Counted from the stretch's first letter, positions 1 through 33,185 are shown. The stretch is DNA of 64,000 bases from Lytechinus variegatus (GCF_018143015.1 NC_054743.1:43108922-43172921), one strand, 5' to 3'. The notes: generated by a model from the sequence alone, not told the origin. Program-made: numbers and translations.

Positions 1-17
1 TAGGGAGATAGGTATAC

Positions 18-20013
<19,996 letters not shown>

Positions 20014-23000
20014 CTTGATACGATGATGATGGTGACGTGATGTTGGTATCTTGTCGAGGTTGAGGTCACCCGAATATCCCCATTGACGTGACCTCAATAT
20101 ATTCCCAAAATATAAGTGTCCTCTTGCTCTCGCTTCAGCTTCAGAATACTATCATTCGAAAACAGACATCAAAAATCGAACCCAAGCAAGAATTGGGGTA
20201 TATTTCTGATCCACAAGCAGAAAGGAATCGAAAGTCCTCAAATGTAAACTAGGATATATTTAGAGTATCGCGAAGAGTCACATCAGACGACCTATACAGA
20301 CGAATGTATTATTCTGTACATGCAAGTTGAAAGAAGAGGGAGACTATTGGTTTTCGCTTGAATGTATTCAACGGCTTTACTCTATTGTCTGGGTATAGAT
20401 GCTTTCATGATGACGAATGACGGAACACCTTTTCATAGCCTTTTTAATGCTCCCAGTTTTGCGTGTGTATCCGTATATACATGCAATTGCAAGTACACTC
20501 GAGGGTGTGTGCGTGTGTGTATGTGTTCACTGAAGCCTGAATCCATAGCAAATTTCCCCTATTATTCTCCTACCGTATTATTTATCATCCATTCCGTATC
20601 AGTCACGAGTTTACCCCACTGGTTTACCCCATATTCAAGCGATTAATCATAAATCTACCGAAAAAGCCATTAAGGGGAGAGTGGGGGGGGGGGGGGGTTC
20701 ATTTTTTAATGCAAAAATGTATAGAACTCGTGAATATAATATACATGTAAAAAAAAATGGAAGTGGGGTTATCAGGGAAAATGGAATAAAAAGTGATACA
20801 CGCCCAAGATAATGGAATAATTAAATTGATTCGCCGCGATGACAAGAACTAAAGTTTCATGACTGATATAAAGATTTTTTTTTCTTATTTTAATGGATAA
20901 GAGCTATTCCTTTTTCCTTGAAAATTAATCACTTTCAGCCCCCATCATCTGTAAAGTACGGAGTGCCAAAACATTCAGACAGCGAGCGAGTGATACCCAT
21001 ATACTCATCTACCATATAATGAAACCGCATTCTATTAACGTTAATTGTTTATTGATTTATTAAAGACAACTAACGAGTAATTCTCTCGATTTTCACTAAC
21101 ATTATGTAGTGACATCAGTGAAAAGGGATTTGGAGTGAACAAATATAATGCACAGTTAAAGAATGAATTTTACTCAATAACGAGTGAAAGTCTCATCTCA
21201 ATTTAGTGAAATTTCATTTAGATTTTAATAGATCTTATTCATGTCCGTTCAATAAATAAAGTTCATAAACAAAATACAATCGAAGTAACAGTACACATTG
21301 TCAATAACAAAAATATTTCAATGATATTACATTAAAGTATTAAAGAAAATTAAACAGAAAATGAATAAACAATAAATGGAACAGAACGGAGGACTGATGG
21401 GTTCAAATTCTATTCACTCCATCTGCGGAGTGAATTATTTTCTCGACTCCTCTTCAGGGAGCATTTAGATCAAGATTGAGTAAAGATTCGGTGGGAAGAC
21501 GAGCTCTTTGTTATTGGTGTGCCTTCTGAGAGCTAATTGCTCAAAAAAATTACTCAGATCCAAGCAGGCTGTCCAAACAAATTCAGCTATATCTTAAAAT
21601 TAGCCGTTCCGCTATTTTCCTTTTCCCTCTTTTTCATTTTATTTTATTTATTTATTATTATTATTATTTTTTTTTTTGGGGGGGGTTCGTCCCATTGAAA
21701 TAAACTTAGGAGTGGCTTTACAAAATTGTATACTGTCAAGAAGTACAAGGACAATAAATTAAAACGAGAGAATAAAGAAAAAAAATCAATCATATTTATT
21801 GAAGTAAGGGGATGCAGTGACTAAAAATTAGAATTAGGAGAACTTTATCACGAACCCGCATTTCCATTCATGCTCTGTATTATACTGTTGTTTGTTTTTG
21901 TTTGTTTTACGAAGGAAGAATGCCCTTCTGTAAAATTGTACTTGATTTGTATTACTTTATATTACTTTGTATTATGCTTTGAATGGAAATGAAATCTGGC
22001 TGGAAACTGTACACATTTTGATTTTCAGAGGCAAGTTGTTTCTTGCTCCCTAAATATATTGCTGGCCCTCAATTGTATCTTGTGTGCATGGCAGTCTATT
22101 GTATTGCAGACAAAAAAAACCCATTGGCTAATTATAATTAGCAACGGCGCATTCATGTATTCTAGAATTAAAAATTATTTTGAGTTGTAGCGACCGAGTG
22201 ATTTTTTTTTCAATTTGGAAGGCAAACAATTCAATTTTAAAGCACAGTACCGTCATGGTAGGCCTACTCGTATTATTTTTTGTGACGACTTAATATGCTT
22301 ATTTATCATTTCATTTCATCATCATATTTTTTCGGGGGGGGGGGGGTGTCGATCCCTCAAAGCCATCCGTTATCATGGTTATTTGAACCGCGCATGTGAC
22401 ACGGCCCAGATAAACAATACGGAGATAACGCCTCTCATTTCAAGGGGCACTCTCATGTCACCTCACTCTGAATTTAACACATCTTCTCACCATAAGCCAT
22501 ATCCGTCAATATTTGAAGAATGGAATGAAATCACAATGAAATCAAATATTTGCCAGGAATGACTGATACAGTTACTTTCTTTGAAGAGGAGTTAGTAAAG
22601 CAAATATTACAGGGATGACTTTTTTATTATTTGCGTCATGTAGTCAAGATTTCAGTTTGACGAGACGATTGTAAGAGAGCGGGTCAAAGTGTGCGATTCG
22701 CTGGGGGGGGGGGGGGGGGGGCAGCTAGGGACATGTCCCCTAAATTTTAGGAGGAGTGAACAGCCCCCTCCACTAAAAAAAAATAAAGAGAGAAAGAAAC
22801 AAAAGAAGGAATGAAGAAATGAGGGAAGAAAAAGAAAGAAAAAGAAGACAGAACAGTCAAAAATGGAAAATACACAAACTCACTCGATCCAATGGGATAT
22901 TGTTCAGAAATACTTGACAACCCCCAAAAGTTTTTTTTTCGCACCAAAATGAATGAGATTTAGGTCTCCATCACAAATAGAACCCAATTCCAATAAACAT

Positions 23001-24235
23001 CTTGGCGGTGACTCTACACCCATGCTTCCCAGGGCGAACGGGATTCATTACCCCTTCATAATGCAATATGATGCAGTAATTCAAGTGTTAGGATACCGAT
23101 TCATCATTATATCACTTATTTGCATCTCGCTCTTCGATCGCAATGATTGTTTAGTTGAATGACCATCCTGTTCATCGTTTCAAAAAGTGCTTAGAATCTG
23201 AGCCTTTGGGTCAGAATATATTATTTTGCTCGCGCTTCGCGCTCGCATCAATTGTTATGAAAGATACCCATCGCGATCATGGACACAAAAAGCGCTTTAG
23301 AATCTCAGGTTTTGGGTAGGAATATCAAAAAAATTTAGGTCGCGCTACGCGCTCGCATGAAATGTTTAGTTAATTACCCGTCATAGATGAAAATATATTT
23401 TGTTTTCCTTCTCCCTTTATGTTTCCACCGCCAATGGGGGTGCTTGTCTGGCAAGTCTAGAGTTTTTAGCATGCAATATCTTTGCAGATATCTCTGCAGA
23501 TTTCTTCCTATCTTTGTATATCCTGTCTGTTTTATTTAAAGGGGAATGTAACCCTTGGAATGAAAGGGCTTGTGTGGAAAGAGAAAAATCGGACAAACAA
23601 TGAGAAATTTGTGAGCATTTGAATATTGCGATCACTAATGCTATGGAGATCCTCCCATTGGCAATGTGACAAATATGTGTGATGTCACATGTGAACAACT
23701 TTCCCTTTGATGGACTATAAAATACCCCCATAATTTCTCTTTTTGCTCTTTCTTATGTTGATACAAACCCTTTATCCATTAAATTTTCATAAACATAAGT
23801 AATGGGAAAGTTTTACACATGTAGCATCACAAATCTTTGTTGCATTGCCAATGAGCATAATGAGAGGATCTAAATCACAAAAATGATCTAAACTTCAAAT
23901 GCCTATAACTTTCTTTATATTCATTCAATTTTTCTCAAACTTTCGTTGATTTGTTTCTTTTATCTTTCTATTTTATTCCAAAGGTGTCATTTTCCTTTAA
24001 TTTGCCACCCGCATAATGATCATTAGCCAGGATTTTAATTTTGAGGAGAGATTAACCCTAGTGTGTGCACTTCGGAGTTCTGATTTTATTAGTTCAAATT
24101 TGAAGTGCAGTCACTATATACGCTCCTTATAAGAGCTAAATTAGCACTTCCTTTGTGTGTGTGTGTGAGGGTGCGTGTGTATTTATCTGTTAGACCTATT
24201 TTAGAGTCGCAAACAGCCAGAGTTTGTCGAATGAA
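20014..24235. other. Intergenic spacer between divergent genes, left half
   Basis: This lies upstream of the aminopeptidase start. It holds AT-rich unique sequence, long G homopolymers near 20684, 22333 and 22701, and a short inverted GCGAGC-array fragment at about 23225-23365. It also holds the TTAA element at 23536-24000. The 5' untranslated region and promoter of the aminopeptidase gene should lie just above 20014, but no clear core promoter motif was found. No further gene is visible. Confidence 0.5.
23536..24000. mobile_element. TTAA-flanked inverted-repeat element
   Basis: TTAA occurs at both limits, with AAAGGGGAATGTAACC at the left and AAGGTGTCATTTTCCTTT at the right. A related, truncated copy starts at about 37754. 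It is non-coding. Confidence 0.6.
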
Positions 24236-24241
24236 TCTTAA

Positions 24242-25304
24242 CAGGCGCGGATCCAGGAGGGGGCCGAGCCGGCCCCGGCCCCCCTATTTTTTGACAACCT
24301 GCAGAAAAAGTGTACTCTTTATCTTAATACTAACTACGAAAAACAGAAAGAAAAGTAAGAAAGAGGTATTATACCCATGATGTGCAATTTACAGCCTCGT
24401 AACGGCCGGCCCGACCCCGAAAGGAAACAAGAAAAAGCCATGAGGGGAAGAATTGAAAAATAGACTTTATATAAAATTTTTCGCTCGTGCTTGGCGCTCG
24501 GATTGCCTGTGTAATGAATCCCATTTAATAGGATTAAATGACACTTCATATATCCAGTTCTGAAATCGATTTGCACACAATATTTTAGCTCGCACATCAC
24601 GCTTTCATTATTTTGTTTGATTTACACAAATATTGTTATATCTAAATTTTCAGCTCGCGCTGCGCGCTCGCATTGTTTACTTTGTGAGATACCTATCATG
24701 TTTGGAAATTCTTGCCAAAATTTGTAAAAATGCTCCTTTATGTCAGTATAAAAAAGAATTAAGCTCGTACTTCGCGCTCGCATTTAATTGTTTGAGACAC
24801 ACAGCTTGTTTATTTAAACAAAAACGCGCTTAGACTGTCTAGTTTTCAGGTCGGAATATCAAAAATTTTGAGCTCGCGCTTTGCACTATCATTATTTAAT
24901 TGGTGATACTTTAAACCTCTTCGTTAATCACAAAAACTGTCCTAATTGAGTCCCTTATCACGTTACTATAAAAAATTTCGGCTCGCGCTTCGCGCTCGCA
25001 TTGTTTAGTTGGATACTTATCTTTGTTCATGATTATAAAAACTGCTCAGAATCTTCAGTTGTAAGGACATAAAATATCAAAGAATTTTAGCTCGTCCTTC
25101 TCGTTCGCATTATGTATAAAGACCACATGAGATACCTTATCATGTTTATAACAATAAAAACTAACATATATTTAAGACTTCAGTCTTTAGTTAGGATTAG
25201 GCCTACTCCCTGAACCCCCCCCCAAAAAAATCAGATTATAGCGGCCAATCGAGAAAATATTTTTCGCCCCCCCCCCCTATTGACGAAAGCTGGATCCGCC
25301 CCTG
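24242..25304. mobile_element. GCGAGC-array element, complete copy B (1,063 bp), inverted relative to copy A
   Basis: It begins CAGGCGCGGATCCAG and ends CTGGATCCGCCCCTG. CTTAA flanks both sides, a 5-bp target duplication. The interior shows the reverse complement of the array core, for example GCTCGCGCTTCGCGCTCGC near 24980, in several units. The right part matches the left part of copy A (GCGGCCAATCGAGAAA region). No reading frame for a transposase is seen. Confidence 0.8.
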
Positions 25305-25640
25305 CTTAACACTGTGATGAATCACACTCATTGATTTATTTCATTTTATTTCCACAAAAAATGGCAAAAGTATGCCTATCATATTCATTTTTCAACAATA
25401 CATATCCATAAGAAAACAGCGTAATGATAAACACAAATAACATGATTATTTACAAAATTTAACAAGAATAATGATCAACACAAAACATATTAGCTATACT
25501 TCCATTTAATGGCGGCCTCGATAGGAAAGCGGGAAAGAAAACCAAACTGCACAGAGACTTATGTTGTTTAGCACAAAATAAGTGGTATTAAAAGGGAACT
25601 GAAATCAAAAGAAGGTATACATACAGACTTCCCTCGATCA

Positions 25641-25850
25641 AGACACGATAGCTCAGTCGGTAGAGCGGGGGTTTCGAATTCCGGTGACCCGGGATCGATT
25701 CCCAAGTACTAGTGCGCAAGTGCCCTTTGGTAAGGCATTTATCCTCGTTACCAGGTCCCTCGGAGAGGATCTTAAGCCGTTGGTCCTCTGGTTGCTTGCT
25801 CACAGGCATTCATGCTTTGTTAGCAGTCAGGTAAAAACCACGGTATAACA
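25641..25850 (+). mobile_element. tRNA-derived SINE
   Basis: An A-box-like TAGCTCAGTCGGTAGAGC lies at 25649-25666 and a B-box-like GGGATCGATTCCC at 25691-25703, the spacing of an RNA polymerase III promoter. The region does not fold into a clean tRNA and continues into a unique body of about 150 bp. A SINE fits better than a tRNA gene. The 3' limit is approximate. Confidence 0.6.
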
Positions 25851-27356
25851 AGACACGTGCACCATTTTATAGGCCTACTTGATGATCCAATTTATAGGGT
25901 CTGTGCTTGCAGACTACGGGTCAATTAAGCTACCAACAAACATCCAAACACAATGACAATATTTGAACTCTGATACCTGGGACACGAGACTATACTCACC
26001 TTACCACGGAGCATTATCCGGGAATGTCAATTTCAGTAACCGTAATGATGTTATATGTTATACACAAAGGGACACATAAGTCAATTTGGAAACCTGGATT
26101 TGAGTTCTCGAGTGCTACCTGGCTCGGTCTTAGAATTGTTCTCTTTTTATCAACATTAGGATCAATATAGACAAGATAATAATTTTATTTTGCTTTTTTG
26201 CAATTTCCTCAAACCAATCACCAAGGAATAAGGGAGTCAGAAGTTCCTGAGCTGCCACCGAGTGCGGACATTCCTTTATTTTTGGCAGCGATATATTCTG
26301 AAGTTCGAATGGAACTGTCTGGTAGGTATATACTTTTCCCAGATATTTATTGCCCGAAAGTATATTCTTCTATTGTCGTGAGCTCATAATTATGGTTGGG
26401 GAAGATCCAACTCTTTCCTCGATATGCAAATCCGCGAAGGCCTAATATTTTGTTGTATAGATACTGACCCGACATGTAGTGTGTGTGAATATATATGCGT
26501 GTTGGTGTGCGTATGTGTGTGTTAATATAAATATAGTACACAAAGAGCTTTTGTCGAAAATTTATGAACCAGAACAATGTCGTCCTAAATCTCGGAGCTG
26601 ACAGAAAAATTACAAATTATGTCATTCGTCCAGAGTCCTGGCCGAAACTGCATGCTATTTCACCAATTTTCGACAAAGACTTCTTGGTTGTTTATTAATT
26701 TACATGACAAGCTGTTACATTTTCTATTTTCTTGAATCCGTCATGCGTGGTTGAGCGAAAATACCCTAAATATGTGAGCACGAAGCGTGAGCTTAGATTT
26801 ATTTATCAATAAAGAAAAGGAATGTTTTAATGTATGTTAAGACCCGAAAAGAAACCTTTTTTTGGGGGGGGGGGTGGGGGTAAATGGCTCCTGGAAAAAG
26901 TTTATATTTTCCAATTATTTCCTTCCTATTTTTATTCACGTTTCTTTCTCCTCCTATTTTGGTATTCTTTCCATTTTCCACCTCTCTCCTCCTTTTCCTT
27001 TTGTTCCTTTATTTGCACCGGCAATTAATGGGGCGGGAGAGGGTCGCTTTGAGTCCCTTGATCCACTTATATCTATGTTAGATGGTATTTAATGATTGGG
27101 CATCATGTTGGACTTCTAGCAAAATCCTGGGGGTTCAAAACCCATTCAGGCATTATCGTGGCGATAAGTTATTTAGGCAAATTATTTTATTACCGGCAAC
27201 CAGGAATGCAAATTTAGCGCTTTGCATAGTAAACGATACGGGAAATTGAATATGAAATTTATTGATTTACTTCCTTTATCTATATTCTGTCTGTGCAATC
27301 GAATTTGAATCACATGCATGTACTTGTGTGTTTTCTTTTCTTCCTTAATAACACAG
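25851..27356. other. Intergenic spacer upstream of the dioxygenase exons
   Basis: The missing first exon of the dioxygenase gene should lie here or further left, but none could be identified. The stretch also holds a G-run near 26866 and a single GAGCACGAAGCGTGAGC fragment at about 26775. Confidence 0.4.
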
Positions 27357-27438
27357 ATGTCACTTACGACTACAGCGACAAATTCATAGTAACTTCTGAC
27401 GTCAAGTCGACCTTCGATCGCTATGGGTTTATCATATT

Positions 27439-27481
<43 letters not shown>

Positions 27482-27532
27482 TCCTTTTAAATCTATGATT
27501 TTATTTCTACGGCATTTACTATACCTTTTATG

Positions 27533-27612
<80 letters not shown>

Positions 27613-30600
27613 TTTTTTTGGGGGGTGCTTAAAATACATGTATTTTGCAGACTTGTGAAAACAGATAGAGGTTTTGTGTTCTCTTCACTATTGTTTGAAT
27701 ATACTTGACTTTTACTCTTTCAAAGATCAGGAACCAATACACACTCTGGTTGTTATGATTGTGCTTGATTTCTGTAGCAGAATTCTGACATCTCTTCAGA
27801 CAAAAGCGATCTCGTCTGAAAGTAATTAACATGAGATGTAACATATCGTGTTTCTAACGAAGGTCCTATCAAACTGCATGTGTCGATCATTTTCTTTCAG
27901 TCGTGTCTATTTTTCAGATTTCCAACAAATTGCAAATGAAACACGGTCATGATGAGCCTATATATGTTGTATCACAAAAGATGGCATTTTTCTTGTTTTA
28001 GGCTATTAAATCCAAGATCAGGCCCACCCCATATAAAAGTTGATTTGAATGAAAAGAGAAAAAAATAAACAAGCATGCCGCGCAATTTTTTTTAAATCGA
28101 AATCGGATGATAAAAAAAGAGAGGATAGTTCTGACATCTTTAAATTTCGCTTGTTTTTCACAAAACAATTATATACACATCACTGTTATGTACATAATGA
28201 GAAAGTTGATGATGTCTCTCACTGAATATTATTTTTTATTTTATTATAATTTATGACTAAACAATTTTTGTAATTTTGTAGATTAGATTTGGAAGAATCT
28301 TCATCAAATCAAACTGGATTACCACAACGGAAATGCCATATATTCGGGAGGAATCATATTTTGTCACATTATAATTAATGACTAAAAGCTAAAATATTTC
28401 ACATTTTCATAATCATGATAAAATACAAATGAAAAAGTGAGTACGTGACGTCATCGGTTCCCCATTGGCATATCGACAAGGGGAGAGTTTCATCAACATT
28501 CTTGTCCGATAAGTTGTCAGATCTAACAACTTTCCTTGATTTTTATTGGTTGAGAAGCACTGTTACTATGGCCACTGTCGAATAAAACAGGACATGTCTG
28601 ATAAAACGTCCGACAAGTCGTTTCATAAAACGTTCCCCATTGTGCATAGTTTATTATCAATAATTATCCACTAATGTGATGAGTTTGTATTATATTTTCA
28701 GTTGGAAATGATTTTTTTAAATAATTGTTTTGTGAAATTAATCAAAACTTTCAAAAGTCATAACTTTCCAATCCATGCGTCGACTAACATTCAAATCGAA
28801 TGAAGCAGCAGTGCAATGAATATCTTAATCTATTTTTTCCCCACTCATTGATTATCAAGGCCCAGTTTCATAAAGAGGTAACTTTACCATTACGACGGGG
28901 CTGAGCAGCCAATCACAATCAAGGTTTCAATGATAGTTGTCATAATGGCAAAGTTACAATAGTTGTAATTTTTTATGAAACCGGGTCCCCGGGCTATTGG
29001 ACAGTATTTTGCAAATTAAGTTCGTGCACATTATCTACTCCCGATGAAATGTGGCTATACTCTTATGATTTGTTACCTAAGGCATGCCCTGAGTTCGGAA
29101 GAAGTTCGTTTGACGAACAGCTTCCTGGAGAATGACCAGGAACGACTGGACAAAGCTTATGGGCGGACTGATGATGAGGGTCGGAAAGGGATGATGACAC
29201 TATGGAATGAACCAAAAGATGACATCACTGGTCTCATTAGCAGATCGGAGAAGATTGTGGGTACGATGGAAGCGGTACGGTTTGTTTATGTAGTACTTCA
29301 TGTCGTGTGCCAAGTGACATGTATGATGGCGCGAATCACTAGCGTACCTACGGGGGGGGGGCAGTCTGCCCCCCCCCCTGACGAGCCACAACCCATGCAA
29401 AGGACGTATCCCCGTATCCCTGCCCCCCCCTGACGAGCTTGAAAAAACTTTTTTACCCCCCCCCTTGACGAGCTTGAAGACCTTTATTGCCCCCCTGACG
29501 AGCTTGAAGACCCTCCCCCCTTTTTTTTGCTTGTCAAATTTTTGAGCGGACAGTTTTTTTTTGCCCCCCCCCCTGTGGAAAATCCTAGGTACGCCACTGG
29601 CGCGAATATGGTGTGAATATAATCATAAGCATCACCACCACCACCACCACCGGAATTATGTATGTCGTCATCATCGTTCTCCTCTCCTCCTTATGTACCC
29701 TTCCCCGGCCTATCGTTGTCATGATCAGCATCAGCACCACCACCATCACCACCATCATAAATTTCACCATCGTAATCGCCACCACCATCATCATCATCAC
29801 CATCAATACCATCGTCATTATTATCATCATCCCCACCACCACCATCATTATCATCATCGACAATTCGACATCATCATAAATATATTTATCACCATCACAA
29901 CAATCGTCTCCATAATCACAATTATAATAATATCTCTCACTATCATCAAAATCATTATCCTCATCATTATCAACAACAGTCATTATCATCATCGACCAAC
30001 ATCATAATTGTCCTCATACTCATCACCCTCATTAAATCGTCGAACATCATCATCATCAGCAGCATCATATTCATATCAGCATCTTCATATCAGTATCTTC
30101 ATCGTCATCATCATCATCATCGTCATCAGAACCACCATCATCGCGATTATTTAGTATATCCATGTGTCAACTCAATCAGAAGAAAATAATTGTTTGATGC
30201 ATTAATTCGCATCCTTGTTATGAATAACATATTCAAGTGTATGTACATATATGTCCAATATAACCGAATACTATCTCTTATTTACCAAACAATATGTATT
30301 AGGAAAGATTGAATGTTGCAATGATTTCTTTTTTGTAATAAATTTCATTAAATACCCTCTTTTCAGCTTCTTGGAGGGGAGGTGTACCACTATCATGCCA
30401 AACTCATGCTGAAAGAGGCAAAGACGGGTGGCAAACACGTCTGGCACCAAGACTACGGGTAAGAACATTTGGTCATAGCATGGTCATAGGAGGGAGGGAA
30501 GAGTACAGAATCATGATCGAGTTTGTTGTCTACTTAGATGAGAACATTATCACAATATTGAATGCGTATCTTTTAAAAATCGTAAAAATATCAACCAGGA

Positions 30601-32233
30601 TGAGGAACTCAATGTTTCAAAGTTAAGCGTGGATGTGTATTTACCATAACTGGTTATTAAAGTTATGGTAAGATTATGTAAGTATTCAAGAGGGTATGTA
30701 AGGTATAAGCTAGAGGGTGTTTTATTATTAATATACAGATAAAACAATACGATGATGAGATCGATTGAACGACCCCTTTAATATCTATACCGTTATTTCC
30801 AAACATCGGGGTTCGATCTCCTGTTGCGGCACCTAGCATGAGCTAAACATTTTAGATTCAAGCGATATAACCATTCTTTGTAACAATGCGTGTATACACA
30901 CCTGTTTAAAAAACTATTTTACCATGTTTTGTTGTGGTTCTTATAGGTATTGGTACCGGAACGGATGCTTAAAGCCCGACATGGGATCTGTATTCATGGC
31001 GATCGACAAATGTGAGAAAGCAAATGGTTGTTTGGAGGTAAGGTACTTTTCTTCTTAGTTATAATCCATCCAGCGTTCTCCCCCTTTCACACTTATAACA
31101 TATTTTGACTGACAGTTTCATAGGTCCTTACTCATGTAATTTATACTTTCAAATTCATGATGAATTTATGACGTTTCAAACACTTCATCTTGATTTGATA
31201 TTGACCACGCCGCTTGATGTTGACTGCGAGCGGCCTTGCTTCTGCTAGTTGCGATGCCAATAGCGAAATAGAATCGTCAAAAAGAGTGATTTGATACGAA
31301 ATTTGTGATTCTGAAATTTCAAAGATTAAAAAATGAACAGATTCGACCTATATGGCAATTTATGATAAGGAATCAAGTGAACCCTATTCCTTCGTGGCAA
31401 GGAGCCCCCTCCCCCCTCTGGACCCCCTCCTTATCCCTCTACTTTTCTTGTCTAAATCTGCCTATCGTCGTCATTTTAGATACCTTTCTGAATTCTGATG
31501 TCGTTTACATTTTGTTAATCATTGTATGAATATCAGGTGATTCCCGGCTCGCATCACATGGGCCGTGTCGACCACAAGTTCGTCGGCGAGCAGACCGGGG
31601 CAGACATGGAGCGCGTCGAGTGGGCCAGGAAGAAGCTCGGCCACGCGTTCGTCGAGATCGAGCCTGGCGATGCCATCTTCTTTCACTCGAACGTCCTTCA
31701 TGCCAGCGGGCGCAACGACAGCGACAATCGGCGATGGGTCCTCATCGTCGCGTACAACCGCGCGGACAATGACCCCGTCTACGAGCACTGCCATCATGCT
31801 CATTACACTCCAATCAACAAGGTGAGGGAAAAACTAATATACGATGATGGGTGACCATTTTCGGACCCAAAGACAATCCCCACACACATATATACAAAAA
31901 AGAGAGGACAAAAAGGAAGTAAAAAAAGGAAATAGCCCTCAAAGAGGGATATGGACTTGGGCAAAAAATACATCCATTAAACCTTCATTGAGTTTTAAAG
32001 TTTAATGTACAAAATTTATATTTTTTTGGCAGAAGCTGATGTTTTAGTACACCCAAATGATTCTATGAGTATCAATCTGCTCAAATTAGTCTAAAATATG
32101 TAGTATTTTGATTGCTTGAGATGTGCTTCATTTACATCCGCTTCCTCATTGTTATAATGTACTCTGCTACTTCTATCATTATTTCTGCATTCAGATACCA
32201 AGCAGTGAAATACTAGCATCCCTCAACTCCTAG
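27357..32233 (+). CDS. Phytanoyl-CoA dioxygenase (PhyH) family protein, 5' end missing
   Basis: Six exons join in phase: 27357-27441, 29082-29274, 30367-30458, 30947-31037, 31537-31821 and 32195-32233 (TAG). They give about 260 residues. The family comprises Fe(II)/2-oxoglutarate-dependent oxygenases that hydroxylate small substrates, including phytanoyl-CoA and ectoine. The iron site is visible as HVWHQDYG (His-x-Asp) in exon 3 and [13 protein letters not shown] (distal His) in exon 5, followed by RRW with the Arg expected to hold 2-oxoglutarate. Other family landmarks are [25 protein letters not shown] and QTGADMERV. Exon 1 begins mid-codon (AT GTC...) after a pyrimidine tract and CAG and has no in-frame Met, so an upstream start exon is needed. 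The alternative is read-through from an ATG at 27314. Substrate and cell location cannot be told from the sequence. Exon 5 is much richer in G+C than its neighbours. Confidence 0.85.
27442..27604. repeat. (TA)n microsatellites directly after a splice donor
   Basis: The donor of dioxygenase exon 1 (AG|GTATAT) is itself the start of a TA tract running to about 27479. A second TA tract lies at about 27534-27604. Length changes would alter the bases next to the donor. Confidence 0.9.
28859..28997. mobile_element. Short inverted-repeat element (CAGTTTCATAAA type)
   Basis: Left GGCCCAGTTTCATAAA is mirrored by TTTTATGAAACCGGGTCC at the right, with AACTTT/AAAGTTAC pairs inside. It lies in intron 1 of the dioxygenase gene and is non-coding. 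Confidence 0.6.
29337..29598. mobile_element. 262-bp element with 9-bp flanking duplication
   Basis: The ends ACTAGCGTACCTA and TAGGTACGCCACT are inverted repeats with one mismatch. GGCGCGAAT occurs exactly at 29328-29336 and 29599-29607. The interior has tandem CCCCCCTGACGAGCTTGAA units. A target duplication of 8-9 bp suggests a hAT- or Mutator-like non-autonomous element. It sits just downstream of dioxygenase exon 2. Confidence 0.75.
29627..30135. repeat. CAT/CAC triplet microsatellite block
   Basis: This is a (CAT/CAC/CATCAT)n tract. His-rich and Met-rich frames across it are satellite translations. It lies in intron 2 of the dioxygenase gene. Confidence 0.9.
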
Positions 32234-32564
32234 GTGAAGTGTTGGACCTTGCTACGAAGTACTGACAGACTCTCGCTTTATGTTGGCCCGATGAAGAATC
32301 GAGTTAAACTCTCATAATTCATTATCATTGAAGGCCTATACAGTGCATAAAAAAACCCGGGACAGTGTTATAAACTTCATGAAAATTGTGATGTCTACAT
32401 TTCAGGGTTCATAGATGCTCTGAAGTCTTCAAATGCCACTTATAAGCATCGTTCATGCTTGAGCGAACATAAAATGTTTTTGTCGGGGGTTCAAAATAAG
32501 GCTTGTGCCAAAATTGCAGGAAATGAGAAATATGATCACCAGACTCCTCTTAACCTTTTCATTA

Positions 32565-33185
32565 TTTTTGCCATTATTTCAAATGCTATCAAAATTAATT
32601 TACAAAGCTATTAATTTTTCATACATGAATTTGTTTTTCCTATTTAGAGGTTATCTTTCAGTACTGAATATATTCCTTCATGATATTAAAGAAAAAAATG
32701 GCAACACAAGTAAGGGGTTGGCATTATATGTATAAATGGAGGAACTGGTAATTTATTCAAATCCTTTCATTATCTGCAACAAAGGTTATGGTGCCTTTGA
32801 AAGACATGAATCCTTTCCTGTCAATTAAATCCATTTATTGTCCTTTCAAAGGCACCATAACCTTTGTTGCACACGAATGAAAGGACTTGATTACAATAAT
32901 AATAATAATAACGGCATAAACAGGGCAGCCACTTCAGTTCTGAAAACTGTTCTCCCAGCGGGCCCTGCTATTATTAATACCCCAGCTTAATCACGGCTAC
33001 CTTGATCGGGCGCTCGAGCATTCGAGGAATTTCTCGAATTCCCCTTACTTGGGTTGACAAAAAAAAATTAATAATTTCATGAAGGGATATATTCAATGCT
33101 GAAAGATAACCTATTGAAATGGAAAAATCCAGTAAATAAATTGCTTTGCAAATGAATTTTGAAAGCATTAATAATGGCAAAATGG
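32565..33185. repeat. Large fold-back with an inner hairpin
   Basis: The plus strand at 32565-32715 and the minus strand at 33185-33040 are recognisably the same sequence (for example GGTTATCTTTCAG and the CTTCATGA region). Inside, 32776-32806 and 32839-32870 form a nearly perfect stem of about 31 bp beginning GCAACAAAGGTTATGGTGCC. This is a nested inverted repeat just beyond the 3' end of the dioxygenase gene. Confidence 0.75.

Noticed and set aside
25641-25707. Possible tRNA gene
   Set aside because: A- and B-box-like words are present, but I could not form a full cloverleaf and the homology continues into a SINE-type body.
27293-27441. Start of the dioxygenase at ATG 27314 with a signal-like peptide
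   Set aside because: The hydrophobic stretch is the pyrimidine tract of a good splice acceptor, and family members continue upstream of this exon. Kept as a minor alternative only.
29561-30007. His-rich and Met-rich frames on both strands
   Set aside because: They are translations of the CAT/CAC satellite; every frame is low complexity.
31519-31803. Minus-strand 94-codon frame
   Set aside because: It is the antisense shadow of the GC-rich dioxygenase exon 5.
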